A stretch of 26,805 nt of DNA from Fomitopsis serialis. Taxonomy: Eukaryota > Basidiomycota > Agaricomycetes > Polyporales > Fomitopsidaceae. Made by a program: the position numbers and the translations under genes. The stretch is from the NCBI RefSeq assembly GCF_022376445.1, contig NW_025955450.1, forward strand, positions 1 through 26,805, given 5' to 3'. A model generated the notes under the pieces. That model ran no database searches and was not told where the DNA came from. It worked only from the letters and a program-made list of their open reading frames with translations. Below, one piece after another: positions 9,500 to 19,298 of this stretch (positions are counted from its first letter, which is position 1; the number at the start of each line of letters is the position of its first letter).

Positions 9500-10795
9500 T
9501 CATGCAGCAACCTCCGCTGTGGACGACGCTGCTTTTCCTTTCGATGCGGCGGCACCTTTGCTCCTACCCCACTTGACATTTGCTGCAGTACCATCCAACT
9601 CGAACCCATTTGCCCAGGCCTGGGCGGCAGTTTCCGCGGACGCTCGGTCCTTGAAGTTGACGAAAGCACATCTGCGGAGATGAATCAGCATCCTGTGAGG
9701 ACAAAATGTCGCTCAACCAACCTTGACTTTGCAACATGAACGATAGACTTTATGTGTGCTGGGTCGACACTAGGGAGCGATTGCACGACACGGGTGCGAA
9801 CGCTCTGCTCAGTCGCGGAGGGCGGCAGTAATGTCAGAAACAAAGACACCTGATGAGGGCGTCAGTGACACCGAGAGCACAAGCAACCAGTGTGATACAT
9901 ACGATAGACTGGTCTTCAGGAGGTTGCAAACCCATCGACGACGCGTGCTGGGTCATGATTTTGTGTGCGACAGGATCGTTGCGACCATGATACCGATCTT
10001 GGATGTTCTGCTTCGAGAGCTCGTTGTCGACAGGCATCTCATGTCTGAAGCGGGATCAGCACCAACGCAAATAGCGAGTAGGACGACATAAAACGCGCCT
10101 GTATGGGCAGTCTGAGCCACGGTTACACTCCCCTTTCACAAAGAACGAACATATGCGTGGGCGATTGCGCTTGTAATAAGGGTCCGTACGCGCAAGCTGC
10201 TTCAACATATCTTTCCCCGCAGACGACGCTTTTCCTGAGTCAAGCAAGGACTTGTTCCCATCCAGCTGATGCTCCATCAGTAAGCTATAAACGACTGCTA
10301 CCAAAATGCACCACGTACCTTGCCCTCAAGGTTTTGCGCATAGTACTCCCTATTGATCTCGCTCGTCGGGGCCTCATTCTGGATGCCCAGCGCTGTGTCC
10401 CTCACTTGCGTGGGCAAGCCGTATTCAGATCCAGCAGACATGTCTGGCAGACATTCTTGATCTTCGCGCAGGTCTGGCAGATCACCGTCGTCTTGAAGCG
10501 CATGCCCGAGCCCGGATTCCAGCGGAAGACCGTGAAGGGTCGTGCGCATGTGCCGCAGGAGCGGCCGTATTCTTGTTTAGACTACACGGCTCGTCAACAC
10601 ATAGCCTATGCAACGAGGAGAACACGACGCACCATCCGCACGAAGGCATTGTCCCCAAACCTAGAGTCCGTCCTATGTCAACATCCAACGAGCGCCTGGC
10701 ACCTGGGTGCAAGGGGCTCGACACTTACATGTCTCACATAGGATGGGGAATTCACTTTGCTCCCATCCAGCCTTGTTGATGTCAAGCTTGGGCAT
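9500..10795 (-). CDS. SLT11: pre-mRNA-splicing factor SLT11/ECM2 (RBM22 family)
   Basis: Seven exons join into a protein of about 322 residues. It begins [12 protein letters not shown] and runs through FPILCETC, two Cys-rich ribbons ([14 protein letters not shown] and [18 protein letters not shown]), [11 protein letters not shown], a CCCH zinc finger ([19 protein letters not shown]), NIQDRY..NDPVA and a short RNA-recognition-like segment ([21 protein letters not shown]). Yeast Ecm2/Slt11 supports U2/U6 helix II formation and catalytic activation; human RBM22 contacts the U6 internal stem-loop and pre-mRNA. Introns are 10661-10728, 10582-10632, 10266-10318, 10045-10098 (GC-AG), 9850-9902 and 9672-9721. 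Two single-base gaps, at 10653-10656 and 10426, break the raw frame; adding them gives exactly 323 codons. The ATG at 10795 matches the family N-terminus. Confidence 0.93.
10045..10098 (-). other. GC-AG intron inside SLT11
   Basis: This 54-nt intron starts GCGCGT and ends CTTCAG. It joins TAC-AG to A-CAT and so completes the final His of the CCCH zinc finger (CPYR|H). No GT donor nearby restores the frame or the conserved His. All other introns placed in this gene use GT..AG. Confidence 0.75.
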
Positions 10796-11173
10796 GGCTG
10801 CTAGAGACGAACGGTGCAATCGAAGAAACCTTGGATAGACGGTGGCGGGTCCTGTGTAAGGATGAAAGTGGCGACTGCTCTGGTGAACGATATGCGCTCT
10901 CGCTTAGTCAGCGCATTCAGGCCGAACCATCCCCGAGCCCAGCTCGTTGACAAGCGATCCTGAAGCTGCCTTCAGCCTCAATATTCAAACATGACGACAT
11001 GTTGCGTTTATTGGCATTAGGAATCGTCATTGGACTCAAACATGGTCTATGAATCGCAACTTATATACAGCCCTCGTCTCACGAGCAGTATCAGGGTAAA
11101 GTGACATCGATAGCAAAGAGTACATTGGCGTTCAAAGCTATTTGACACAGCAGTGCAAGGTTCGAACCAACAT
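10796..11173. other. intergenic region between UBA3 and SLT11
   Basis: About 380 bp between two genes on the same (minus) strand. It should hold the UBA3 3' UTR and the SLT11 promoter. I see no further gene. A GGTTCGAACC palindrome near 11159-11168 is not part of a tRNA. Confidence 0.6.
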
Positions 11174-12847
11174 CTAGGTGTACTTTATCTTCAGAGTCAG
11201 GTCGAACGGCAGCGTGCTGGCCGTGACCGTAATGTAGTCACCCTCGCCTACCATTTCCGAGACTTTCTTCTCTAGGTTCGGACGTGTGAGTTCCTCGAGC
11301 TGCGGTGGCGCCTGGAAGTAGATCTGTTTCGTCGAAGTTGCCATGGATGGCTTCTTGATCTGGCTGTGAGACGTAGAGATCCATTGAGTTCTTATATGTG
11401 ACCGAGACGACAATGCACTTACACATCCTGTCTTTCGAGCAACATATCTATCAGCTCCTGTACGGTCCGTTCCTTGCTGATGGTGATGTCGAGGGCCTGT
11501 CCGCCGCAGACGGGGCAGTCATCGCGCTTCTGGTGCTCGAAAGTGAAGGAGTAGACGCCGTCGGTTCCGATGAGCATGAAGTAGTTGTTAAGATAGCCGC
11601 AGAGGATGTAGCAATCTTGAATGCTTCGTTACAACATGACGCTATGATATTTCTTAGTAAGTATCATATGGCGAACGGGTAGACCAACACATACCTGCGA
11701 TGATAGCATTTGTAGAGGCGATTGCAGGATGATGTTCTTGACGACACCCTGTGTGAGTGACCATGTCACACCCTCATCTTGAATTCCTTCGCACGCGCAA
11801 GGGCCGTATTATAGAGCCAGCCGATATGTTCCGGGTCATCAGTGTCCATCTTCTTGTCTGGATGGTTGTTAATGGGCCTCCGTGGCTACATTGGCGACAC
11901 AGGGTCACTTACCTTTGAACACGCGTGGCCACTCAAGGACGGATGCCCATTCTATGCAGTGTTCAGGTAGACGTGGTGTGTTGGCGATGGTACAGATGGG
12001 AAACGCGTCGGCTTGTTCAACATGTCAAGGGAGCACTCGTAACAAGAAGTCACGGTCGGAAGAATGACACGAGCTTGACCCTTAAAGCCTTTGCCCACGA
12101 ATTAGGCGTTTCCAGCGGACCCTGTGTGGTAATACTTGCGTACCTTCTGTGCCGCCGTCAATGAGGGGTTTCAAGCTCTCCGGCTCCTCAGGGTCGACCA
12201 TGTTGACAAGAGTCGCGTTGATCCAACGACGAGCCTCTATGGAGTCTAGACCGCAGATGACGAGATTGAATTGCATGTAGTAATCGTCGTCCTTGTCCTG
12301 TATCTTTCCGAAATATCTGAGGCGACTTGAGAGAACAAGACTTCGTTTAAGAGACAAGCTTACGGAGTGACCTTGACTCCCGGCACACGATTCATGATGA
12401 ACTCTGCTGCAACGATAGCTTTTGGCTTGCCGACGTCCTTCGACCTATGAGCAGGAGATACTCAATAGCCGATACAGAGCCGAAGAAAGAAGCTGTACCG
12501 GAAGAGGAATTGTCGGTTGAGGTTACTGATGTCGATCGTGTCCATGTCGATGACATGAATGTCTTTGAAGCCTGACAAAGCCAGATTCGCGAGGATCTCG
12601 CACCCCAATCCCCCTGCACCAATAACAAGAATCTTGGATGTCTCTCGCAGGAATTTCTTCACCTTTCAATTTAAATATCCGTCAGAATACGTATCCTTCC
12701 AGGATCAACAAGAAGAGGCACCTCTTCGCCCGCGAGGAAAGAGGGATCTGTGCGCGGTCCGGGTCTGTCAAGAATCTGGTCGACGTGATAGTAGCGATCT
12801 GCCCAGTCTGACGCGCTCCCATTGCTGAGCACCTGCGCGGTCGCCAT
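11174..12847 (-). CDS. UBA3: NEDD8-activating enzyme E1 catalytic subunit (UBA3)
   Basis: With a ULA1/APPBP1 partner this enzyme adenylates NEDD8/Rub1 and passes it to the E2 Ubc12 for cullin modification. Eight exons give about 431 residues. Landmarks in order are the nucleotide-binding loop [49 protein letters not shown], the catalytic cysteine in FPICTIAN followed by [20 protein letters not shown], the Cys-pair zinc segment CPVCGG, and the E2-binding C-terminal fold ([16 protein letters not shown]). Introns are 47-59 nt. The start at 12847 leads into [10 protein letters not shown] through a 59-nt intron (12663-12721). Four single-base losses, near 12004-12008, 11771-11773, 11727-11728 and 11597, break the raw frame; with them the coding length is exactly 432 codons. 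It is divergent from RCL1. Confidence 0.95.
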
Positions 12848-13038
12848 CTCGCAAGCCAAAGAGGGTGGATATGAGGTGGACGAGGTTCGCGGAGGACGTG
12901 AGCGCTGTGGCACAGTGCACGCGTCAAGCGCGACACGTGTGAGACGCCCGTCCCGATGCAGATCTCGATCACCCTCGCTGAATGTCCAAAGCACGGTCCT
13001 TATTTTCCAGCCACCGCGACCTCTGCTCACTCGCAACC
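12848..13038. promoter_or_regulatory. bidirectional promoter between UBA3 and RCL1
   Basis: Only 191 bp separate the two divergent start codons (12847 minus, 13039 plus). Both promoters and both 5' UTRs must therefore fit here. No TATA box is evident. Confidence 0.6.
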
Positions 13039-14395
13039 ATGGCTCAGGCGGGCAACGTTCTTCACTTCAGCGGGCACCTTCACCTCAGACATCGCCTGGT
13101 GCTGTCTATTCTGAGTGGAAAGGCTGTGAAGATTGACCACATACGCTCGGAGGACAAAAATCCCGGTCTAAGAGGTGCGCTGAGGCTCACATACTCGGAG
13201 GACCGTTAATTGATAGATGTTTCGCAGACTACGAGGTTAGCTTGCTCCGGCTGCTGGAACGCATAACGAATGGGACGGTTATTGAGATATCCGTGACAGG
13301 TGCGTCTTATGAGTGTCAAACCAAGCTTTGACTTATACATCTACACAGGTACTGCAATCCTGCTGAAGCCGGGTGTGATAGCAGGTGGACCGGTGACCCA
13401 CGATTGTCCCTTATCACGCTCAGTCGGATACTCCTTGAGCCCGTGATCATGCTCGCGCCATTCTCGAAGAGACCTCTGCAACTCACGCTACGAGGCATCA
13501 CGTCTGATGACCGCGACCTCTCTGTATGTCTTGGTTTTGTTGTACTTCCGTAGCATCACCTAATTCTTTCCCAGGCAGATCTCATTCGCACCATCACATT
13601 GCCACAGTTACAGCTTTTTGGCGTGTCCGACGGTCTAGAGCTGCGCGTATGTTCACATACTCGTACCACTGGGAACGTCTAATGAAGTGTACTGATAGAT
13701 CAGGAAACGTGGTAGCCCACCGCTTGGTGGCGGTGAAGTCCAGTTCATATGCCCTAGTGTCAAGCAACTCAAGACGCTCGACCTCGTGGAGCGGGGCAAG
13801 GTTAAGCGGATACGCGGTATTTCGTGAGCCATCGTTCTCCCTGCGCTCGCATGTTGTAGTCTCACACTCGTCCAACAGACATGCCGTACGCGTCAATCCG
13901 CAGTTCTCTAACCGCATGATCGAAGCCGCCCGCTCAGTGCTGAATCGCTACATCCCTGACATCTACCTCTACTCCGACGTCTACAAAGGCGAGGATAGCG
14001 GCAAGTCTCCCGGCTATGGGCTTTCCCTCCTTTCCGAGACCACTACAGGGGCGATGCATTGCGCCGAAGCGCTCTCCCAGCCTGGCGTCGCACCCGAAGA
14101 CATCGCCCTTCTCGCCACTCGCGCACTGCTGCAGGAGATCCAGAGGGGTGGATGCGTAGACAGCCACCATCAGATCCTCGTCCTGCTTTTCATGGTGCTC
14201 GGGAGCGAGGATGTGGGTCGATGCAGGATGGGTGAGCCTACGGCGCGGACGATCCAATTTCTTAGAGATGTGAAGACGGCGTTCGGGACGACCTTCAAAA
14301 TTGTGCCGGCGGAGAAGATTGACCCGGCGTCGACGGAGTTGCTCTACTCATGCTACGGGGTTGGTTACGTCAATGCCAACAGAACACTCTCATAG
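13039..14395 (+). CDS. RCL1: RNA 3'-terminal phosphate cyclase-like protein RCL1
   Basis: Nucleolar 18S rRNA maturation factor; in yeast Rcl1 works with Bms1 in the U3 processome and is required for A2-site cleavage. Six exons give about 365 residues: VLHFSGHLHLRHRLVLS, VTHDCPLSRS, LQLTLRGIT, LQLFGVSDGLELR, PPLGGGEVQF, FSNRMIEAAR, SGKSPGYGLSL, GGCVDSHHQ, ending CYGVGYVNANRTLS. The absence of the usual cyclase active-site pattern and the strong match to the Rcl1 subgroup favour RCL1 over a true RtcA cyclase. Introns are 13175-13227, 13300-13348, 13524-13574, 13647-13698 and 13824-13878. One base (probably T) is missing near 13430-13433; with it the length is 366 codons including the stop. Its 3' end faces NPR2 across 252 bp. 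Confidence 0.94.
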
Positions 14396-14647
14396 CCTTC
14401 GCGATGGATGCAACCCGATAAGACAAGCCCTTCGACATAGCATCTGTTGGATGTTTCGAGCTTCGTCAAGAAAGAACACGCCGCGGCAACATAGAGAGGC
14501 GAATATCACAGGTCTCAGAGATGGTTTCACGCTTCCTCGGCGAGTCAGTGTGTCAGACGCACATTCAGTCCTCTGTACCGGCTTGCGTTTGCCATGAAGG
14601 CTCGTCGCGCCATGCGGCAGCGGATATGCAAATCATGTACGCAATCG

Positions 14648-16802
14648 CTACCTGTAGATTATCGCGACTTGTCCGAAGTCCCCATCCCCCTTCCCACCGC
14701 CTGCGATCACTAACCACTGCCTCAACACCGGCCAGCCCACCTCGAAACGCACACACAACTCGTCGGTATGATGTTCACCATCCAGCAGGGGCAAGAGCTC
14801 CTTCGGATATGCTGGCACCGTGTGCAGCTGAGACTGCGCGTGCACCTGCGACACAGCCGGGGCAGATGGCGAGCGTTCCACGCGCGGGCGCAGCAAACCG
14901 GGATGTGTCGGCAGCAGCGACGTCGGGCTGTGTCCACGCTGGTCGCCCGACCCCGACCCCGACGCGGAGGAAGGCTCGCGCGTGAGCGGGCGCGGCGTCT
15001 GCGGGACATTGCTCGTGATCAGGCTCGATGGACGGTATTCGCGAGCCGTGGGCTGAACAGCTGCTCGAGCGTGGTGGACTTGCGCGGCGCCGTCTCGCGG
15101 TTGCGGAGCTGCTCGAGCGAGGACTCCGCTGCGCTCGCGCGGCGGGCGCGATGCGGGACGGGCGTGGTCGGTGCGGACGAGTGTGCTGTCGCTAGCCCGG
15201 TTGCCCCGGGGGCGACCTCCGTCGTGAGCGACGCTTGTGGTCTTCCTCGGATAGAGTCGGCGCGCACAGTACGTGGTGGGGATGTTTGGACGGTGAAGCT
15301 CTTGCCGCGTTTGCGGCCGAAGGACTGGGGTAGGCCGATCCGCTCTGCTGGGGGCGTGTCCGTCTCTGGAAGGAGAACAGGCCAGCGATGCACTCGGCGA
15401 AGGAAGCCCTGCTCATGCCTTTAGCTTGCGAAGGATGCTCGGGATCAAGTAGCTGACCTTGATGACGCCGAAGCTGGTAAAGCGGCGCACGTCAATGTTG
15501 TATGACTGCACGTCGTACTCTTCCATCCACTCGTATACCGTCTTGCCTGGTTTCAGGCGTGAGTAGAGGTGCAGTAATTTTGGCCAGTCCGTTATGCGTT
15601 GCCCTGCAGTCCTATTCTGATTAGAGCGTTCGCCTTAGCGGTTCATCCCGACAGACCTGGCTTTGTCGCGTACGGACCACACTCGTCCCTTACATGGGTC
15701 TCGTCTGCGAGCCACTGAATTGTGGTGCACAAAGTATACATGTTGGAATATTGGAAGATATCTATCATCATTATTACCTGGTAGTACCTAACATAATTGC
15801 TCCGCTCAGTAACTATGCCACGTAAACGACAAAGACTTGACGCACAGTAGATGCGCGATGGCCTGCCGAGTGAGATCGATGTCGCATTCTGCCAGTCGTG
15901 CGATGCGGCTAACATGATTGGTCCCGTCGATGTATTGACAGACCTGCTCTTATGTCCTTCCATAATGGCATCCACGACGATCAACACACACTCACCCTCA
16001 TCATGGTCAAGTCCCAATTCGGTTCAATTCGCTTTCGAATGTCAATCAGAGCCAAAGGAACCGCCCAGTCCTTGACCTGCGGCGGATTTGGATAAAATGG
16101 GAAGATCTTCAACTCGATGGAGTTGAACTTGTCCAGGGGTATAGATGTCTCTGAGTACGAGTTCAGGTCCTCGTAGAGCTGTTCCAGAACAGCATAAATT
16201 GACGGAGAACTGTCTGGTTCAGAAAGGAAGCGTGATTCCAGCTATGAGGACGCGTTTGTGACCCTGCTATCCTCCTTCAGCGACGGGGTGGACAGACGTA
16301 CCTCGCACGCAGTCAGAACTCGACTGACTTTACGAACAATAGGCTCGTAGCAGCTCAAGTCCGCATTGCGTTCAAAGACGAAGCACAGGTTATACCGAAA
16401 GTAGTTGCGGTCGTAGGCACCCTGAAGCTCGACAGGAAAGCCGATGATCCTGTGCCCCCTGGTCGCACAGATTACGAGCCTTCCGCAAAGAGCGCTAGGC
16501 GGCATGACATATTTCGAGATGTCATCGAAGTGAAACAGGCAGCGGTTAGACGAGACAGAACGTTTCTGGGGGCTGAGGAGATGGCGAGAGTCGAAGCGCG
16601 ATACGGACGGGCTGTCCGCGAGGGTTGGCGACGGTGACGCAGGGGTGAGGGGACCGAGAGTATTGGTCCCAAGGGCTGTCGTAGGGCCGATTGATATGAG
16701 GCCTTCAGGTACTTGGTAGACGACTTTGGGACCCTGGCGGCTGTCGAAGACAGCATAGAAGACAGACTCGATACGAGGGAAGAAGGACCCTGTTGAGGCC
16801 AT
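14648..16802 (-). CDS. NPR2: nitrogen permease regulator 2 (NPR2/NPRL2), GATOR1/SEACIT subunit
   Basis: Member of the complex (with NPR3 and DEPDC5/IML1) that restrains TORC1 when amino acids are scarce, acting on the Rag/Gtr GTPases at the vacuole. Six exons give about 627 residues. Landmarks are IESVFYAVFDSRQGPKVVYQ, GFPVELQGAYDRNYFRYNL, CYEPIVRKVSRVL, YPNPPQVKDWAVP, QYIDGTNHVSRIA, MIDIFQYSNMY, IQWLADETHV, TDWPKLLHLYSRLKPG, GFLRRVHRWPVLLP, and C-terminal LLDGEHHTDEL..GDGDFGQVAIIYR. A Ser/Pro-rich insert of about 40 residues follows the first beta strands and a disordered segment precedes the C-terminal domain, making it longer than animal NPRL2 (about 380 aa). Introns are 16242-16301, 15944-15995, 15788-15845, 15604-15656 and 15409-15457. 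One base is missing in the run at 15050-15052. The first in-frame ATG is at 16802; TTG codons upstream are not used as start. Confidence 0.95.
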
Positions 16803-16829
16803 CGTGAGACAGCGCAAGTAGAATGGGCT

Positions 16830-16961
16830 CTAGCCACGGACAGGGAGAGGGGAGGGAGGAGGCGGAGGATGGACGTAGTACTTCGGAGGCAAGACGAGCG
16901 CTACCACTCCGGCACCTGTCCGGTCCGGGTGCAAAGATGTCTCATCGGAGGACTCAGACAT
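16830..16961 (-). CDS. possible 43-codon upstream ORF of NPR2
   Basis: An ATG-initiated frame (MSESSDETS... ending PLPVRG) stops 27 bp before the NPR2 start codon on the same strand. It is proline-rich at its end and matches no family I know. It could be a uORF in the NPR2 5' UTR or a chance frame. Only position supports it. Confidence 0.25.
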   Translation of the reverse strand: MSESSDETSLHPDRTGAGVVALVLPPKYYVHPPPPPSPLPVRG

Positions 16962-17794
16962 GATAGTTACAGCCAAGTTCACAGCTGTTTCACAGACGAT
17001 GGGCCCCACATCAGAAAGGTGCACTCAGGCGGTCGGTCTTGCCAAGTTCCCATCAAGATGGGACCACAAGTATGTAACTTATGCGCCAGGGCACTCGATC
17101 ACCGCCACGGCCGTATCGGTCCGTCTACCCTCTACCAGTCATTGGCGTGGGATGATGACAGCGATCCCTACAGTATGAAATCAAGACCGCTTCGTATGAT
17201 CGTCGCGCTGACTTGATTGAAAATCTCGAGCATCTCTTCCTGATCTCTTCTGCCAGTCAGCAACAATTCCCGCTGCTACTGGCTCAACGATGTACATATC
17301 GCAAATCCCGGATGAGTCTATAGACCGCGTCGTGCCTCGCCATCCTTATAATAATCTGGGGTGGTCTGCATACTTCGCCAGAGATCAGCGCAGCAAAACT
17401 CCATGGTGGCTACCCGATGGCTGCGATCCACTCTCCCATTATATCGGATTGCCACCGCGACTCACTAGAATGCTCTCGTCTCAGGAACATAGCAGCCGAG
17501 TCTAAGGTAACGTCGTTTGAGTCTTGCATCACTGTTGCGGCTTGCTCAGCAGCGGTGTCAGTTGATTGTGAAATCTGCTCCCCTCGGCAACAGCCTCATC
17601 ATGCAACTTGGCACGGTATACATGTGCGCCAGAGCCCAGGCTGCGTCGCAAATTAGCATCCGTACGCTTAAACAATCATCCAAATGCGATCCATCGTCAG
17701 GCATAACGGTCCGAGTTGACCACAACGACAGACAAGGATCTCTGCAGGTCGCTGCAGTGATGTCAAGTCTGTGGCAAGGCCAGGCATCCCAGCG
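16962..17794. other. intergenic region with no gene seen
   Basis: Divergent promoter space between NPR2 and the secreted repeat protein gene. Short open frames on the plus strand (for example 17290-17505) lack family resemblance and splice support. Confidence 0.5.
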
Positions 17795-17802
17795 TATAAA
17801 AG
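17795..17802 (+). promoter_or_regulatory. TATA box of the secreted repeat-protein gene
   Basis: TATAAAAG, a consensus TATA box, lies 222 bp upstream of the ATG at 18017. It is the clearest core-promoter element in the window and suggests strong, regulated expression, as is common for secreted fungal proteins. Confidence 0.7.
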
Positions 17803-17876
17803 GAGAGCTATGTCTACCGCATTCCTCAGCTCCTCTTCTCCTTTCCTTCTGAGCTCAACGAGTAGGTTGCCGGCAA

Positions 17877-17934
17877 GTAAGTGTCCAGCGACAGTGACAG
17901 TTTGAATATTGCATTTACCTCTCACACCGTCTAG
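17877..17934 (+). other. probable 5' UTR intron of the secreted repeat-protein gene
   Basis: A strong donor GTAAGTGT at 17877 and an acceptor ending CGTCTAG at 17934 define a 58-nt intron, the normal size in this window. It lies between the TATA box and the start codon. Confidence 0.5.
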
Positions 17935-18016
17935 CCTTGCTCTTTCTTCTTTGACGACCCACGTTTCTTCCAACGGAAAACTTCGTAACGACCCCAAGTA
18001 CTGCATACAGAACACC

Positions 18017-18869
18017 ATGCGTTACTCTGCGCTTGCCTCTGCCATCCTACTGGCGGCGACGACAGCTCCCGCACTTGCTCGCCCAGTCACCATGTGAGCC
18101 TCTCTCGTCATTTATAACATTAATCCACGGCTGACCGTGCGGTAACAGTCGCTCGACTGAGGATGCCTCGCTATTCCAGCGGGAGTTTCAAGACGAACTC
18201 GTGGAGCGCGGCTACTACTACGACGACCTTGTCGCTCGGAGCCGGGGGAGCCCCCCTCCGCCCCCGCCCCCTCCGCCAAACACGCCGGCGGGATCCCCAA
18301 AGCCGAAACCGAAGCCTCTGCCTCTGCCGAAGAAGATGCGGGCGGGGAACTGGCATCGGGGCCGGAGCGACTATGAGTGGTCCGCCCGAGAGTACGACTT
18401 GGACGGCGAGCTGTTCGAGCGCGGCTACTACGACGACCTTGTCGCTCGGAGCCGTGGGAGTCCCCCTCCGCCCCCTCCGCCTCCGCCAAACACGCCGGCG
18501 GGATCCCCGAAGCCGAAACCGAACCCTCTGCCGAAGCCGAAGAAGATGCGGGCGGGGAACTGGCATCGGGGCCGGAGCGACTATGAGTGGTCCGCCCGAG
18601 AGTACGACTTGGACGGCGAGCTGTTCGAGCGCGGCTACTACGACGACCTTGTCGCTCGGAGCCGTGGGAGTCCCCCTCCGCCCCCTCCGCCTCCGCCAAA
18701 CACGCCGGCGGGATCCCCGAAGCCGAAACCGAACCCTCTGCCGAAGCCGAAGAAGATGCGGGCGGGGAACTGGCATCGGGGCCGGAGCGACTATGAGTGG
18801 TCCGCCCGAGAGGACGACTTGGACGGCGAGCTGTTCGAGCGCGGCTTGGAGATAGATGAGCTCGACTGA
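18017..18869 (+). CDS. secreted protein with three near-identical 70-residue repeats, 265 aa
   Basis: Exon 1 (18017-18093) encodes a signal peptide (MRYSALASAILLAA..APALA, cut likely near residue 21). After a 55-nt intron, exon 2 (18149-18869) encodes three tandem repeats. Each repeat reads ERGYYDDLVARSRGS, a nine-proline run, NTPAGSPKPKP, a KPKK site, MRAGNWHRGRSDYEWSARE and YDLDGELF. The protein ends ERGLEIDELD. There are no cysteines in the repeats and no membrane segment after the signal. Dibasic KK and many single Arg residues could be sites for Kex2-like processing in the secretory pathway, as in fungal repeat-peptide precursors; that role is inference. No tailoring enzyme such as a UstYa oxidase is recognisable nearby. 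A cell-wall or structural role is an alternative. Confidence 0.85.
18204..18836 (+). repeat. three tandem 210-213-bp coding repeats
   Basis: Units begin at the same GAGCGCGGCTAC at 18204, 18417 and 18627, with a fourth start at 18837 that is only the C-terminal stub. Unit 1 is 213 bp; units 2 and 3 are 210 bp. Units 2 and 3 differ at a single base that I can find (TAC versus GAC, Tyr to Asp, in the TCCGCCCGAGAG context). Unit 1 has an extra Tyr codon and several substitutions in the Pro-Lys segment. Confidence 0.95.
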
Positions 18870-19298
18870 GCGGATGTAGCGCGATGGGCAGCCGTTACGT
18901 TGTATTCCTAAACTGTTGTACGCATCGTGACTGCTTGCAATGACGATGTGAACGTAAAGACAAGGTCATGAGTGCTCGAAATTTTGACGACTTGTTAGGT
19001 GTTGCTGCTTTTAATCATACAGGCCAACCACCTCGAACTAGAAGGGTATCAGCCAGTTGCTACTGAGTTCACGCATTCGCTGGCGAGTGATGACCTTACT
19101 CGCGCGGGGTGCGATGTGTGATATACGCCACTAGACTCCCGGTACAGTGCGCCCTAATAGACGAGGACAGCTGTCAAGAAACTCGCACACAAAACGGGCG
19201 AACGGACAGTGAGGCGATGTCATCTATCATTCGACTCGTTGATGATACATGATAGCTAGCGTACAAATCTTCAGCGATACTTCCCTTCCGTAGATCCT
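18870..19298. other. convergent 3' intergenic region
   Basis: About 430 bp between the stop codons of the secreted repeat protein and the aldo-keto reductase. It contains AT-richer 3' UTR-like sequence and no gene I can support. Confidence 0.55.

Noticed and set aside
11159..11168. GGTTCGAACC resembling a tRNA B box
   Set aside because: Flanking bases do not form a T stem, and no D arm, anticodon arm or acceptor stem can be drawn on either strand.
7963..15052. Reading the frameshifted genes as pseudogenes
   Set aside because: Splice sites, domains and active-site residues are intact, and the lesions are nearly all one-base losses in short homopolymers, which is the pattern of sequencing error.
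18112..18855. Antisense and alternative-frame ORFs of about 200 codons over the secreted repeat gene
   Set aside because: Repeat units are multiples of three, so all frames repeat in step. Only the plus frame has a signal peptide, intron and TATA box.
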